DNA of 64,000 nucleotides from Saprospiraceae bacterium (GTDB lineage Bacteria; Bacteroidota; Bacteroidia; Chitinophagales; Saprospiraceae), in assembly GCA_016722295.1 (NCBI GenBank), contig JADKGL010000028.1, forward strand, positions 39,919 to 103,918, in the 5' to 3' direction. A program made the position numbers and the translations under genes. The notes below the pieces were generated by a model. The model was not told the origin of the DNA and searched no databases. It saw only the letters and a program-made list of their open reading frames with translations. Shown piece after piece: positions 8,067 to 18,200 of this stretch; position 1 is the first letter of the stretch; each line of letters starts with the position of its first letter.

Positions 8067-9560
8067 TTAACGCCAGATTGGCACAAATTCTGTTCTTCTA
8101 TTTTCTTGGCGACCAGCTGGAGTTGCATTATCTCCAATAGGTCTTGTCTCTCCATATCCTACAGTAACCATTCTTGAACTTGAAATACCTTTTGAAATCA
8201 AATAATCTGCGCAAGCTTTTGCTCTTTTCTCAGATAATCTTTGATTCATATTGTCATCTCCTACGTTATCCGTATTTCCTTCAATACTAAGGTTCATTTC
8301 AGGATATTTTCCTAAAACTGTAACGATATCATTTAAATTCTTGTATGATGCCTTTGTAATTACTGCTGTACCTGATTCAAACTGAACAGCTCTCATTGCT
8401 ACATCTAATACTTTTTTATCTTCAACTTTGATTTCTGGACATCCGCCATTTGATGCAACACCAAATGTATTTGGACATCTGTCAAGATTGTCAGCAATTC
8501 CATCTCCATCTGTATCTGGGCAACCATTCATTTTACCATAAACATCTGGACATGGGTCTTTTGAATCTTCTACACCATCTTTATCTCTATCAGCTATTTC
8601 TACTTTAATTGGGCAACCGCCATTTGAAGCAGGCCCAGCTTCTTTTGGACATTTATCCTCCATATCAGCGATTCCATCTCTATCTGAATCTGGACATCCC
8701 ATTAGAGTACCAGCTACAGTCGGACATTTATCATCTTTATCTGCAACACCGTCTTTGTCTCCGTCTGGACAACCTTTGATTGTACCAAACACTGTAGGAC
8801 AAGCATCATCTCTATCATAAACACCATCTTTATCTCCATCTGCTGGACAACCCATATTTTCCATAACTCCTGCTACTGTAGGGCATTTGTCATCCTTATC
8901 TGCGATACCATCAGCATCAGTATCTGGACATCCCATGATTGTACCTGGATCATTTGGACAAAGATCATCTTTATCTGCAACACCATCTTTATCTGCATCT
9001 TTAGGTTCGCCACAAAGACAAGCTCTAATACCTATAGCATGTTGCCAATTGTCTAATCCTTTTTCAAAAGCAATTCTGTAATCAGTTTGCCCAACAATTG
9101 TTAAATAGTCGTTTACTTTGAAGTCAACGCCTAAACCAAGAGGCGCTTGAGCATAGAAATTGTCAAAATCTCTCATTGCTCCTCCAACACCTGCATAAAC
9201 AAATGGAGAAATCATTCTTCCTCTAAATAAATGCAAATTCAATAAGGCATCTAATCCAGTATAATACTGACTTTTTCCATAACCTGTAACGCTGTCATTC
9301 GCATTTACAATAGGGAAATTAGCAGCACCAATTCTCAATGGAAGACCTAATGAAAAATACTTTCCAAAATGGCGATTGTACCCCACTTCAAAAGCATTGT
9401 TCAAATCTTCAAATAGACCTTTGTTGTCATTATTTGGAGCGTGATAATTAATCCAAACAGGCTTTACCGTTAATGTGTTAACAGGTAAATCTTGTGCTTG
9501 AGAAACTGTGCTCATAAATAGTGTAAAACCAAGAATGCAACCTAAAATAAATTTTTTCAT
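8067..9560 (-). CDS. OmpA-family outer membrane protein with thrombospondin type 3 repeats
   Basis: A signal peptide (MKKFILGCILGFTLFMSTVSQAQ) precedes an eight-strand-like barrel region at about residues 25-180. A series of calcium-binding TSP type 3 repeats follows at about 185-375, with repeated DKDGVADKDDKCP-like units and paired cysteines. A C-terminal OmpA peptidoglycan-binding domain spans about 385-497, with SIEGNTDNVGDDNMNQRLSEKRA split over its core motif. It anchors the outer membrane to peptidoglycan. An in-frame ATG two codons upstream (9566) is also possible; MKK at 9560 is a more natural signal-peptide start. Confidence 0.92.
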   Translation of the reverse strand: MKKFILGCILGFTLFMSTVSQAQDLPVNTLTVKPVWINYHAPNNDNKGLFEDLNNAFEVGYNRHFGKYFSLGLPLRIGAANFPIVNANDSVTGYGKSQYYTGLDALLNLHLFRGRMISPFVYAGVGGAMRDFDNFYAQAPLGLGVDFKVNDYLTIVGQTDYRIAFEKGLDNWQHAIGIRACLCGEPKDADKDGVADKDDLCPNDPGTIMGCPDTDADGIADKDDKCPTVAGVMENMGCPADGDKDGVYDRDDACPTVFGTIKGCPDGDKDGVADKDDKCPTVAGTLMGCPDSDRDGIADMEDKCPKEAGPASNGGCPIKVEIADRDKDGVEDSKDPCPDVYGKMNGCPDTDGDGIADNLDRCPNTFGVASNGGCPEIKVEDKKVLDVAMRAVQFESGTAVITKASYKNLNDIVTVLGKYPEMNLSIEGNTDNVGDDNMNQRLSEKRAKACADYLISKGISSSRMVTVGYGETRPIGDNATPAGRQENRRTEFVPIWR

Positions 9561-9630
9561 GTGCAAGGGGCTTAAATTTTTTAAAATTTGTTTTCGTTTA
9601 AATACTGACGTAATTTTGTTTAATAGTAAC

Positions 9631-9638
9631 CAAAGGTA
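9631..9638 (-). promoter_or_regulatory. -7 promoter box (TACCTTTG) of the OmpA-family gene
   Basis: TACCTTTG on the minus strand matches the Bacteroidota TAnnTTTG box, about 70 bases above the start. No clear -33 TTTG is visible. The rest of the gap 9567-9865 is very AT-rich and shows no gene. Confidence 0.45.
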
Positions 9639-9865
9639 GGGATTTATTTTATTCTAAATATCTTGTGGCTGAAAAATTTGATAAATAAAACTAAGTGACA
9701 TTTTAAATAAAAAACATATAGAATTAAATATAAATATTTAATTACTTAATAAACAAAAATATAAACTTCATATTAAATTTATTAATTATATATAAATAAC
9801 ATACAATCTAATGTGTCTTTTTTCTTATAAAATTTGTATCCAATATTCCCAAAATTGCATTCTTT

Positions 9866-10888
9866 ATGGATAAAATACTATTTAATGGTCAAGAGGTCAA
9901 GACATTTACCTTAAAAAATGAGCACATCGCGTTAATTTGTTCAAATTATGGTGCAAAAATAATTTCAATTAAGCTTCAAAAAAATAAAGATTCCTATCTC
10001 GAAATCGTTGGTGGCTATGACCAAATGAGTCAATACCTTGGAGGTAAACAGAGTTTTGGTGCAATCTGTGGCCAATATGCCAATCGAATCGCAAAAGGTA
10101 AATTTTCATTAGGTGGAAAATCGTTTCAATGCGATCAAAACAATAATGAGCACTGTTTGCATGGTGGTAAAGAGGGTTTATATCGTTTGATGTGGGATGT
10201 CATTGACTCCGATGACCAAAATATTCATTTTAGAATACTCTTGAAGGATGGTCATATGGGCTTTCCTGGAAATGTAGCTATTGACTTCTATATTAAACTC
10301 GATGATCATACCATTCAATTAAACTATACAGCAACAACTGATGCTGATACAATCATAAATATTGCTACACATTCCTATTTTAATTTAAATGGCTTTGGAG
10401 ATATTCTCAATCACAAGTTATTGCTGAATTCAGATTGTATAACACCCATAGATAATACATGTATACCTACAGGCGAATACTACTTAGTAGATTCCACTCC
10501 ATTCGACTTTAGAGAAAGTAAACATATTGGAAAAGAAATAAACGTAAAAGATGAACAGCTCATTTTTGGTAACGGTTACGATCATAATTTTGTACTCGAT
10601 AAAAGACATTCATCTGAATTAGCTGCTGAGCTCATTGGTGATATTTCAAATCTAAGAATGAGGCTTTATTGCTCTCAACCAGGTCTACAATTTTATACTT
10701 GCAATTGGCCTGGAAGTGAGATCGAAATTGGAAAAAACAATCAAGAGTATAAACGCCATAGTTTTGTTTGTCTTGAACCACAGCATTATCCTGACTCGCC
10801 GAATCAAAAACATTTTCCAAATACAATTCTCCGAAAGAATGAAGTGTATTCGCATTGGGTAAAGTATGAATTTGATTGGTTAAAATAA
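9866..10888 (+). CDS. galM: Aldose 1-epimerase (galactose mutarotase)
   Basis: The 340-residue protein interconverts alpha and beta anomers of hexoses. The family hallmarks are present: GQYANRIAKGKF near residue 73, EHCLHGG near residue 95, the acid His in THSYFNLNG at about residue 170, and the base Glu in FVCLEPQHYPDSPN at about residue 303. Length is typical of GalM. No signal peptide is seen, so it should be cytosolic, although some Bacteroidota homologues are exported. No galactose operon surrounds it; it is a single gene facing the minus-strand lipoprotein gene, with a shared terminator. Confidence 0.9.
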   Translation: MDKILFNGQEVKTFTLKNEHIALICSNYGAKIISIKLQKNKDSYLEIVGGYDQMSQYLGGKQSFGAICGQYANRIAKGKFSLGGKSFQCDQNNNEHCLHGGKEGLYRLMWDVIDSDDQNIHFRILLKDGHMGFPGNVAIDFYIKLDDHTIQLNYTATTDADTIINIATHSYFNLNGFGDILNHKLLLNSDCITPIDNTCIPTGEYYLVDSTPFDFRESKHIGKEINVKDEQLIFGNGYDHNFVLDKRHSSELAAELIGDISNLRMRLYCSQPGLQFYTCNWPGSEIEIGKNNQEYKRHSFVCLEPQHYPDSPNQKHFPNTILRKNEVYSHWVKYEFDWLK

Positions 10889-10923
10889 AAGCAGCAAACG
10901 AGTATCTACCTGTCTGCTGCTTT
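10888..10923. terminator. Bidirectional terminator between galM and the convergent lipoprotein gene
   Basis: A perfect 9-base inverted repeat, aaagcagca (10888-10896) with tgctgcttt (10915-10923), overlaps the galM stop codon region. A-rich sequence on the left and T-rich on the right let it serve both strands. Confidence 0.75.
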
Positions 10924-10944
10924 AAAAATTTTATTCTGATTATA

Positions 10945-11937
10945 TTACAAAGTTGAAATATACATTTTGATTTCGTCAAGTGTTGATTTATTCACTTGTA
11001 TTGAAGTATGTTCATTTTTCTCAACTAGTTTTCTTACGTGTCCCAAATAATAATCAACCTTCCCCTTACCTACAATGATATATTCTACATCTTCACCTAT
11101 AGGTATAGGTCCAAAACAAACTTCTTCTGTACCGGCAGGATTGCAACAAGGTGCAATGACTATGTTTAAATTTTTAAATACACAATAAGAAATTAATTTG
11201 ATTGTGTCTCCAACATTGGCTATAGTTGCTTTAATACAAGGTTCTGTTTTATCCAAATCTTTAAACTTAGTAAAATAATCGCAATTCACCCATTTCAATT
11301 TTTCTGGAAAGCAAATTATTCCTTCAAATACTCCTCCTGTATTTGGACTCCTCCATTCGCTTCTTTGAATATTATTTTGAACATTTGGGTCGTTATCAGC
11401 TTCTTCCCAAACAGTTCCAAATTCCTTTTCAACTCCATAGAACATTTCAAATTCATCCTTGAAATTAGCTTGATCTAATGTCAAACGCAAAGTATAATTT
11501 TTACCTGGAATCAGCATTAATTCTTTATCACCACAATAAATGTGCACATCTACCATTCCTCCTGAGACCAGACTCCTATTTTCTGTTGCATTGGTTCCAA
11601 TTTGATTTGCCACCATTTCTTTTTGGGTTCGTATGAACGTAATTCTTGCCTTCACTTTTTGGCAAGTCAAATTTTTATTTCCATCTTCATATTGAAATGA
11701 ATTTGCTTGAAACATAATATTACTTTCATCAGGAAACGTCAATCCTGCATCTTTGATAGGATCAAATTCAAATTCATAAATTGAATTATTTAAATCTTTG
11801 AATGTAGATCTATAATCTGCTCCAAAATACTGTAAAGAACTTTTAGTATCTGGAATAAATGTAATTTGATCTTCACAAGAATTCAAACTAATAATAGAAA
11901 TTAAAATAAATAAATACCTTTTAATTGCTGTAGACAT
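10945..11937 (-). CDS. Hypothetical lipoprotein, third gene of ECF-sigma operon
   Basis: The 330-residue protein starts with a lipoprotein signal (ILISIISLNSC, modified Cys at about residue 21). The remainder is beta-rich, without recognised catalytic motifs. Several cysteines cluster late (KLISYCVF, IVIAPCCNPAGTEEVCFG). It begins 18 bases after the barrel-type protein gene and is probably in one transcript with it and the ECF sigma factor. I do not recognise a family. A surface or periplasmic lipoprotein produced under the sigma factor's control is a reasonable guess from context. Confidence 0.7.
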   Translation of the reverse strand: MSTAIKRYLFILISIISLNSCEDQITFIPDTKSSLQYFGADYRSTFKDLNNSIYEFEFDPIKDAGLTFPDESNIMFQANSFQYEDGNKNLTCQKVKARITFIRTQKEMVANQIGTNATENRSLVSGGMVDVHIYCGDKELMLIPGKNYTLRLTLDQANFKDEFEMFYGVEKEFGTVWEEADNDPNVQNNIQRSEWRSPNTGGVFEGIICFPEKLKWVNCDYFTKFKDLDKTEPCIKATIANVGDTIKLISYCVFKNLNIVIAPCCNPAGTEEVCFGPIPIGEDVEYIIVGKGKVDYYLGHVRKLVEKNEHTSIQVNKSTLDEIKMYISTL

Positions 11938-11955
11938 CGTAACTAAATTTTATAC

Positions 11956-13257
11956 TTATCTGACTTGATGTTTATGATATTTGTTGCCTATACGAATCGG
12001 AATTTGCAAACCTATTTTTACATTTGGTGCAATATATTTCTCTTGAATAGGAAAACTGCTTTCACTTATTTTAGGATAAAATTGGACTGAAGGCTCGATA
12101 AAATAATTTATCTTTCCTTTTAGATTACCAATCCATTGTACACTAACAAATGGTGAAACTCCTATGCGACTTTTGTATGCTTGTAGCGGATTATTGAATC
12201 GTTGGTCTTGATTTAAAGAATTCAACATAGCTCCTTTATGTGAAGTAGTAATATTGATTGCTGCACCTAAATGAAATGAAAGTGCATTTCGATGTAAATT
12301 CATTTGATAACCAAGAGAGAGCGGAATTTGGTATACGCGATGATAGTTGTGAATCTTAGCGATAGTTCTTCCAGTAATTGTGTCTGTTCGAATCAATTGA
12401 TTATTTTGGATTACATTGACGATCTGAGTATCTCTACTTTTTTCATAGTTTAATTGATCGTATAATTGTTGATATTCAAATCCTGCTTTAAAAATAAAAT
12501 TGCGATAAATCACTCCTGCTCGTACACCCGCCAAATATGAAAATCGATTTGTCTCTGTATCTTCTCTTCGCTTTTCCCAATCTACATATTCAGCACTTTT
12601 TGCTTTTAGTGATTGGATGCCATATAAAGGACCAGCATAAATTTCAAAAAAGAATTTGGCTTTTTTCTTAGGTCCAAAATCATAACAATCTTTGGTTCCT
12701 CCCCTTGGAAATTTTGGGAGTTGCTTTTCCCATACCAATTTTGAATTCATGCTTTCCAAACGAGAAATATTATAAATTTCTCTTGATTGATTTTTATCCA
12801 AACTGATCACATTATCATTTGAAACAGTTTGAATTGGAAATGCCAATGAGGAACTACTATTTGAAATATTTATCGAAGCTATCGTTTTGTTTGGATTTTT
12901 ACTTATTGATCTTTTGCTACTTATAGTATTGTTTTTTTGCTCAATGTTTTCATTTATACTTTCATTGTTTTTACTAATAGAATTTGATTCATCATTTGAA
13001 TTCTGTATTGTGTTTTGCATTACAATGCTTTTTACATTATCGTCATTCGAATTTGCTTCTGATTTATGATTATTTTCTACCAATAAAGCAGCTCCAATGG
13101 ATGTGATAAATATTCCACTGAATAAATAAATCAACCACAAGCGATTCTTATTTTTTGCTTTTGGCAAGTGCAATGCGACGTTTTCCCAAACTTGTTGAGG
13201 AACTTTAGCTGTTTTATTATACTCTTTATCTCTTATTTCATCAAGCCAATGGTTCAT
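11956..13257 (-). CDS. Membrane-anchored protein with C-terminal outer-membrane-type beta-barrel, likely regulator of the ECF sigma factor
   Basis: The 433-residue protein has about 40 cytoplasmic N-terminal residues, one transmembrane helix at about 41-60 (LWLIYLFSGIFITSIG), and a long low-complexity Asn/Ser/Lys linker to about 170. A C-terminal region of about 240 residues has alternating beta-strand patterns (EIYAGPLYG, SFHLGAAINITTS) like PorT-type outer-membrane barrels. Its start overlaps the end of the sigma gene by 17 bases. Position and topology suggest an anti-sigma factor, though no zinc-binding HxxxCxxC motif is seen. The link between barrel and sigma control is inference. Confidence 0.65.
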   Translation of the reverse strand: MNHWLDEIRDKEYNKTAKVPQQVWENVALHLPKAKNKNRLWLIYLFSGIFITSIGAALLVENNHKSEANSNDDNVKSIVMQNTIQNSNDESNSISKNNESINENIEQKNNTISSKRSISKNPNKTIASINISNSSSSLAFPIQTVSNDNVISLDKNQSREIYNISRLESMNSKLVWEKQLPKFPRGGTKDCYDFGPKKKAKFFFEIYAGPLYGIQSLKAKSAEYVDWEKRREDTETNRFSYLAGVRAGVIYRNFIFKAGFEYQQLYDQLNYEKSRDTQIVNVIQNNQLIRTDTITGRTIAKIHNYHRVYQIPLSLGYQMNLHRNALSFHLGAAINITTSHKGAMLNSLNQDQRFNNPLQAYKSRIGVSPFVSVQWIGNLKGKINYFIEPSVQFYPKISESSFPIQEKYIAPNVKIGLQIPIRIGNKYHKHQVR

Positions 13258-13801
13258 ATGCAGATATATTTATGGTTGAATTCAATTTTATAATTTGATT
13301 TGCTAACTGTTTTTTTGCTTTAAAAAACTGAGAGCGACAAGTTGATTCTGTAATTTGTAATAATTGGGCAATCTCTGGATATGAATACCCTTCAATTACG
13401 ACCAAATTGAAGACTGTGCGATAACCCGTAGGAAGTGACTCAATCAAAAGTTCAATTTCATGATAAGAAAGTTCACTTATTCCAATTGCTTCTTCTTTGT
13501 AATTAGAATCCATCGTAGACTCAAAAGGCAAATTTTTTAATTCATTTGCTTTTAATTTTGTGAGACAGGTATTTACCATGATTCTTCGAATCCAAGCTCC
13601 AAGATTTCCATCTTTTTTCCAAGTACCCAAATATTGGAATACTTTAATAAATCCTTCTTGAAGAGCATCTTCAGCCTCAGCGGAATGTATCATATAACGA
13701 TTACACAATGCCATCATAGTAGGTGCATACCTATCAAATAAAGCTTTACACGCTTTTTGATCCCCTTGAAGACTATTTTTCACCAATAGATGATCTTCCA
13801 T
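13241..13801 (-). CDS. ECF-type RNA polymerase sigma factor
   Basis: The 186-residue protein has a sigma region 2 (about residues 10-75; AEAEDALQEGFIKVFQ and GAWIRRIMVNTCL) and a region 4 helix-turn-helix (about 110-165; GYSYPEIAQLLQITESTCRSQ). It lacks regions 1 and 3, as expected of extracytoplasmic-function sigma factors. It directs RNA polymerase to envelope-response promoters. The 17-base overlap with the next gene indicates coupling to its membrane partner. The group and its signal cannot be read from sequence. Confidence 0.92.
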   Translation of the reverse strand: MEDHLLVKNSLQGDQKACKALFDRYAPTMMALCNRYMIHSAEAEDALQEGFIKVFQYLGTWKKDGNLGAWIRRIMVNTCLTKLKANELKNLPFESTMDSNYKEEAIGISELSYHEIELLIESLPTGYRTVFNLVVIEGYSYPEIAQLLQITESTCRSQFFKAKKQLANQIIKLNSTINISAYEPLA

Positions 13802-13858
13802 CTTAATTATGACAGTTTTGCAGTAATTCTTGTTGCTTGGGAAAATGACTTTTTTTCA

Positions 13859-14854
13859 TTACTTGGTCCATTCCAAAAAATTTGTGGTTTGTTTTTGTCT
13901 CAGTTTTGGTGGATTGGTATTTAATTTATTACCATTGACTACGTGTTGATACTTCTCCAAATAGGATTTTGCCATAATCTTTGAATTAAAGCAAGTTAAA
14001 GCATAATCATGACATCTTCTCTTATCAAACTGGCTTGTCTCTTGAATTGCTTTTGACAATTCTTTGGAGTCATTACTCAAATAACCAAATTCACTAGTGA
14101 TTAATTCAGGCAGTGAGCCATGAGTTGTTCCAAATACCGGACATCCATAATATAAACTCTCTATTAAAGCTAATCCAAATGGTTCATACATAATGACTGG
14201 AAAAATCAATCCCTTTGAAGCGGAGAGTAAATCCCACTTTTGTTTCCCACCCACCATTCCATGAAAATGGATACGAGGATTCAACGTAAAACGGAATCCC
14301 ATACTAAAATTGAGTCTTGTGCCTCCTAATACATGAAGCGATGCTCCTTTGACTCGCAATATTGTATCAATAGCACCTTGAACATTCTTTACTCGCCAAG
14401 CCGCTTTTGCTAAAAAATGAAAATACTTTCTCTCCAGATTAAAATTCGGCTTACTGTATTCGTTCCAATCCAAGCCATTGTAAACAAACGAATCTGATTG
14501 ATATCTCCAAGCATGATTTTTAGAAACAAACACAGTATTCTGATCGTATAAAAAAGCTTCTTCATTGCTATTGCCGTGTATCGTAATTATATACGGCTTT
14601 CTAACTCTATCTAAATGCTTAGGCGTAAAATGAAAATGAACTAAATCAACCTCATCTGGAATTTGATCTATGATCTCTTTCGAATCATCAATGGCTATGA
14701 CATCGGCAAATTCACATGAGGATCCACGTTTGACTAAATAACTGACCTTGCAATTCAATTTGACCAATTCTTTACCCAAATCCCAAATAACTCTTTCAGT
14801 ACCTCCGTAAAGATGTACAGGAATCTTGCTATTATTTACAATAAGTATATTCAA
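13859..14854 (-). CDS. Glycosyltransferase family 4
   Basis: The 331-residue GT-B glycosyltransferase starts with NILIVNNSKIPVHLYGGTERV, the glycine-rich acceptor-side loop typical of GT4. The nucleotide-sugar binding part includes KAAWRVKNVQGAIDTI and the EX7E-like motif MYEPFGLALIESLYYG at about residue 225-240, with SLPELI after it. It probably transfers an activated sugar to a glycan or lipid. No polysaccharide cluster is nearby, so the substrate cannot be assigned. It is monocistronic, ending 58 bases before the sigma gene. Confidence 0.85.
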   Translation of the reverse strand: MNILIVNNSKIPVHLYGGTERVIWDLGKELVKLNCKVSYLVKRGSSCEFADVIAIDDSKEIIDQIPDEVDLVHFHFTPKHLDRVRKPYIITIHGNSNEEAFLYDQNTVFVSKNHAWRYQSDSFVYNGLDWNEYSKPNFNLERKYFHFLAKAAWRVKNVQGAIDTILRVKGASLHVLGGTRLNFSMGFRFTLNPRIHFHGMVGGKQKWDLLSASKGLIFPVIMYEPFGLALIESLYYGCPVFGTTHGSLPELITSEFGYLSNDSKELSKAIQETSQFDKRRCHDYALTCFNSKIMAKSYLEKYQHVVNGNKLNTNPPKLRQKQTTNFLEWTK

Positions 14855-15279
14855 TATCTCTCCGTTTAGGCGAATGTTTTTTGTCTTATTGACAAAACAA
14901 ATCTAAGCATTATTTACCTTGTATTGCCTATTTTACACTTTTGCCATAAAAAGTTTTTTAAAAAACATAAAATCTCACTAAAAAACATCGATCGCATTTT
15001 TTTAATTTAGAAAAATATCACATATTAAGTATTATTAATCAAACAATTACACATTAAATAAAAAAATTATATTATTTTTTTATACAATCTCGTACATATT
15101 ACATATTTTTGTAATGTGAATGAGAAAAAAACGCCATCCCAGGCAGCAGTAGAAATTAGATCCGTCCTATCCCAAATACAGCATTGACGCAAGAGTAATC
15201 AGTAAACTTTTGATTTTCCCAAAGATCAAAATTTTCTTGGCTACTTTATTTTTTTAACGATTTAGCAATACACAGGTCT
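14855..15279. other. Intergenic region between divergent glycosyltransferase and HYR genes
   Basis: This 425-base stretch is strongly AT-rich and has no gene-length reading frame. A TATTTTTG box at 15104-15111 on the plus strand fits a -7 element for the HYR gene, leaving a leader of about 165 bases. That leader contains a less AT-rich segment (15130-15190) and the near-symmetric cttttgattttcccaaagatcaaaa at about 15208-15233, which could fold as a hairpin. No known riboswitch is recognised. Confidence 0.4.
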
Positions 15280-18200
15280 ATGCGTATTTTATACTCTTTA
15301 GAAAGATCTATTCTTTCATTTATTTTTATCGCTGCGATATGCCAATGCAATGCAATGTATGGCAAAAATCTATCTTGCAATGAAGCAAATCATTGTACAG
15401 TAAATAAGCCTAAATCGGAATTAAATTCATTTCATTTACTTACAGTTTCTGCGCCTCCTGATTTGACGATTACTTTGCGTGGTATTGGTCGTTGTGATAC
15501 TGTATTTCCAATGCCTCCAGCGACATTGGGTGCTATTTGTGCACCTATAAGTTTTATGGAAACGAAAAATACATTTACAAGTTTGAATACTAACGGTGGA
15601 AACTTATTTTTTCCCACAGGAGTATTTCAAGTAATATATACATTTACAGATGCGTGTGGAACATTTCGAGACACTACAAAAGTTACAGTATTTGATGCCA
15701 CACCTCCAAAAGTAATTTGCTTACCAGATCATGTGGTTAGTTTAAATAATTTAGGTGAAGCAATTATCAATGCGAGTTCTTTTGATGGAGGATCGACAGA
15801 TGACTGCGGTCATGTTTATTTTAAGGCAAAACGGATGAATATTCCACCGCAATATACATGTACTACATCAAGCAATCCACTCTATCGATTTGATGATGTA
15901 GTAAGATTATGTTGTAATGATGTAGATAGTGTGGCGATTCCTATTATTCTAAGAGTGTATGATGTATATCCAGGCAGCGGACCAGTCGTCGATTCATTGT
16001 ATCGAGGACATTATGGAGAATGCATGGTAATGGTTTCTGTTGTGGACAAACTCGCACCAAATGTTTATTGCCCTTCAAATGTGACTGTATCCTGTGGCGC
16101 TGATCTGGATAGTGTTTTGCATTCTGCAAGACCCACTATATTTGATAATTGTACAATGTCAAGAGTTGACTCATTGATCACATATAAATTAAACTCTTGT
16201 GGTGCAGGAACTGTAGAGAGAAGATATACTGGAACAGACTCTAGAGGTCAATCCACTTCTTGCACTCAAATTATAACTGTCCTAAAAAATACAACATTCA
16301 ATGGACTTGATACCAACCAATTATTATGGCCAGCCTCAAGAACTGTTTTTGCTTGTCGAGTCAATGCCGATCCAAGTATTACAGGTGTACCAAGAGTAAA
16401 AGATGCAGAGTGTGATCTCGTTGCTGTTAGCTATAAAGATGAAGTTTATTCATTTGCTCTATCAGGTGTTTGTGCGAAGATATTGCGAAAATGGGAGGCA
16501 ATCAATTGGTGTGTGTACAATCGCAACCTAAGTCCAAATCCAAATATTGCTTCGAATGGCTATTACTCATTTATACAAGAGTTAAAAATCATGGATACAA
16601 TTCCTCCAATACTGGCTGATATAAAACCTCAAACGGTAGGAATACAAACTTCGAATTGCGCACCTGCTTTTGTGAATTTAATTTCTGCTTCTGCTACCGA
16701 TTGTAGTTCTTCGACAGCATTAATTTATTCCTTTACTATTGACTTTAATTCAAATGGAAGTATAGATGTGCGTGGGAATGGTAAAGATCCAAGTGGCGTA
16801 TATCCTATTGGTATTCATCAGCTCTGTTATATTGTAGAAGATTCATGTGGTAATCAATCCAACAAATGCGTGGCACTTACAATTCGTGATGCAAAGTCAC
16901 CAAGTGCTGCTTTGATGTCTGGTATCAGTACAAGTCTTACACAAATGTCTAATGGAATTATGGTGATGGTAAATGCTTCTATTTTTAATGTAAGCAGTTC
17001 AGACAATTGCAGTGCTGCAAGTCAACTGAGATATTCCTTTTCATCAAATCCAAATGACACCATTCGCACTTATACTTGCGATTCGGTAGGTAGAAGAAAT
17101 GTAACAATTTATGTTTGGGATGAAGCCGGAAATTCAACTGCAGTGCAAACCTATATCGTCATAGGAGATGAATCAAATCTGTGTCCAAATACCCTCACTG
17201 GAACTATTAATTTATCAGGAATCATTAGAGATCAAAACAATAATTTACTTTCTGATGTAACAGTTGCTATCGATTGTAATGGTAAAAAAATTGAAGCAAA
17301 CACAAGTCAATTTGGTTCTTTTGCTTTCAATCGTATTCCAAAAAATAATGTCTACAGTCTAAATGCAAAATCTAGCGAAGATTATTTACACCAAGTAACT
17401 ACTTCCGATATTGTAAAAATTCAAAAATATATATTAGGTATACAAGATATCACAAATCCCTATGAACTCATAGCAGCAGATGTCGATCTCAATGGTTCAA
17501 TAAGTTCAAGGGATATTTCTGATTTAAGAAAATTAATCTTAGGTTCAATTTCAGAATTTTCTCATAAAAAATCATTTGTTTTTATAGATGAAAAATACAA
17601 GTTCATTAATCCAAGTCAACCGTTTTCTGAATTTGCAAAAAACAGTACTTGTACAATGCAATCAGGAACGACTGATCAGCAGGTGAATTTTTTAGGAATA
17701 AAATTGGGAGATGTCCAACGCTCAACAAAACTGGGAATCAGAAATGCAATAGATAAAATTGCTTTACAATACCGAAAAACCAATAATGGTATTGAAATTT
17801 ACTCAAGTGAAGAAATGAATATTGAAGGATTTCAAATGGAGTTTCTATTTGATGGATTATGCTTCATTAAAGAAGGAATTCAAAGTGAACTCATCAATGA
17901 ATCAAACCTTCAAGAAAGTATTTTCCTCCAACACAATTCATTAAAAATCTGCTTTGTCAATGCGAAAGGGTTGCGTATTGAAAAGAATAAAACCCTTTTA
18001 TTTATTCCATTTCAGTACAATGATCCACAGTGCGCTATTTTCAGATTGAGCTCTACTTTTTCTAATATTTTAATTAACAAATTAAATAGTCAAGAATTTG
18101 AAATCCAATTGGAAGAAGAGAATACAAAAGTTGATAAAGGCTTTACAGTATTAGGTATTCAATCAGATCCATTTCATGGAAATATGAATATTCGACTCCA

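Noticed and set aside
12887..13069. Plus-strand hydrophobic reading frame
   Set aside because: It is the antisense of the low-complexity linker of the barrel-type protein; its Leu/Phe richness mirrors the Asn/Lys codons on the other strand.
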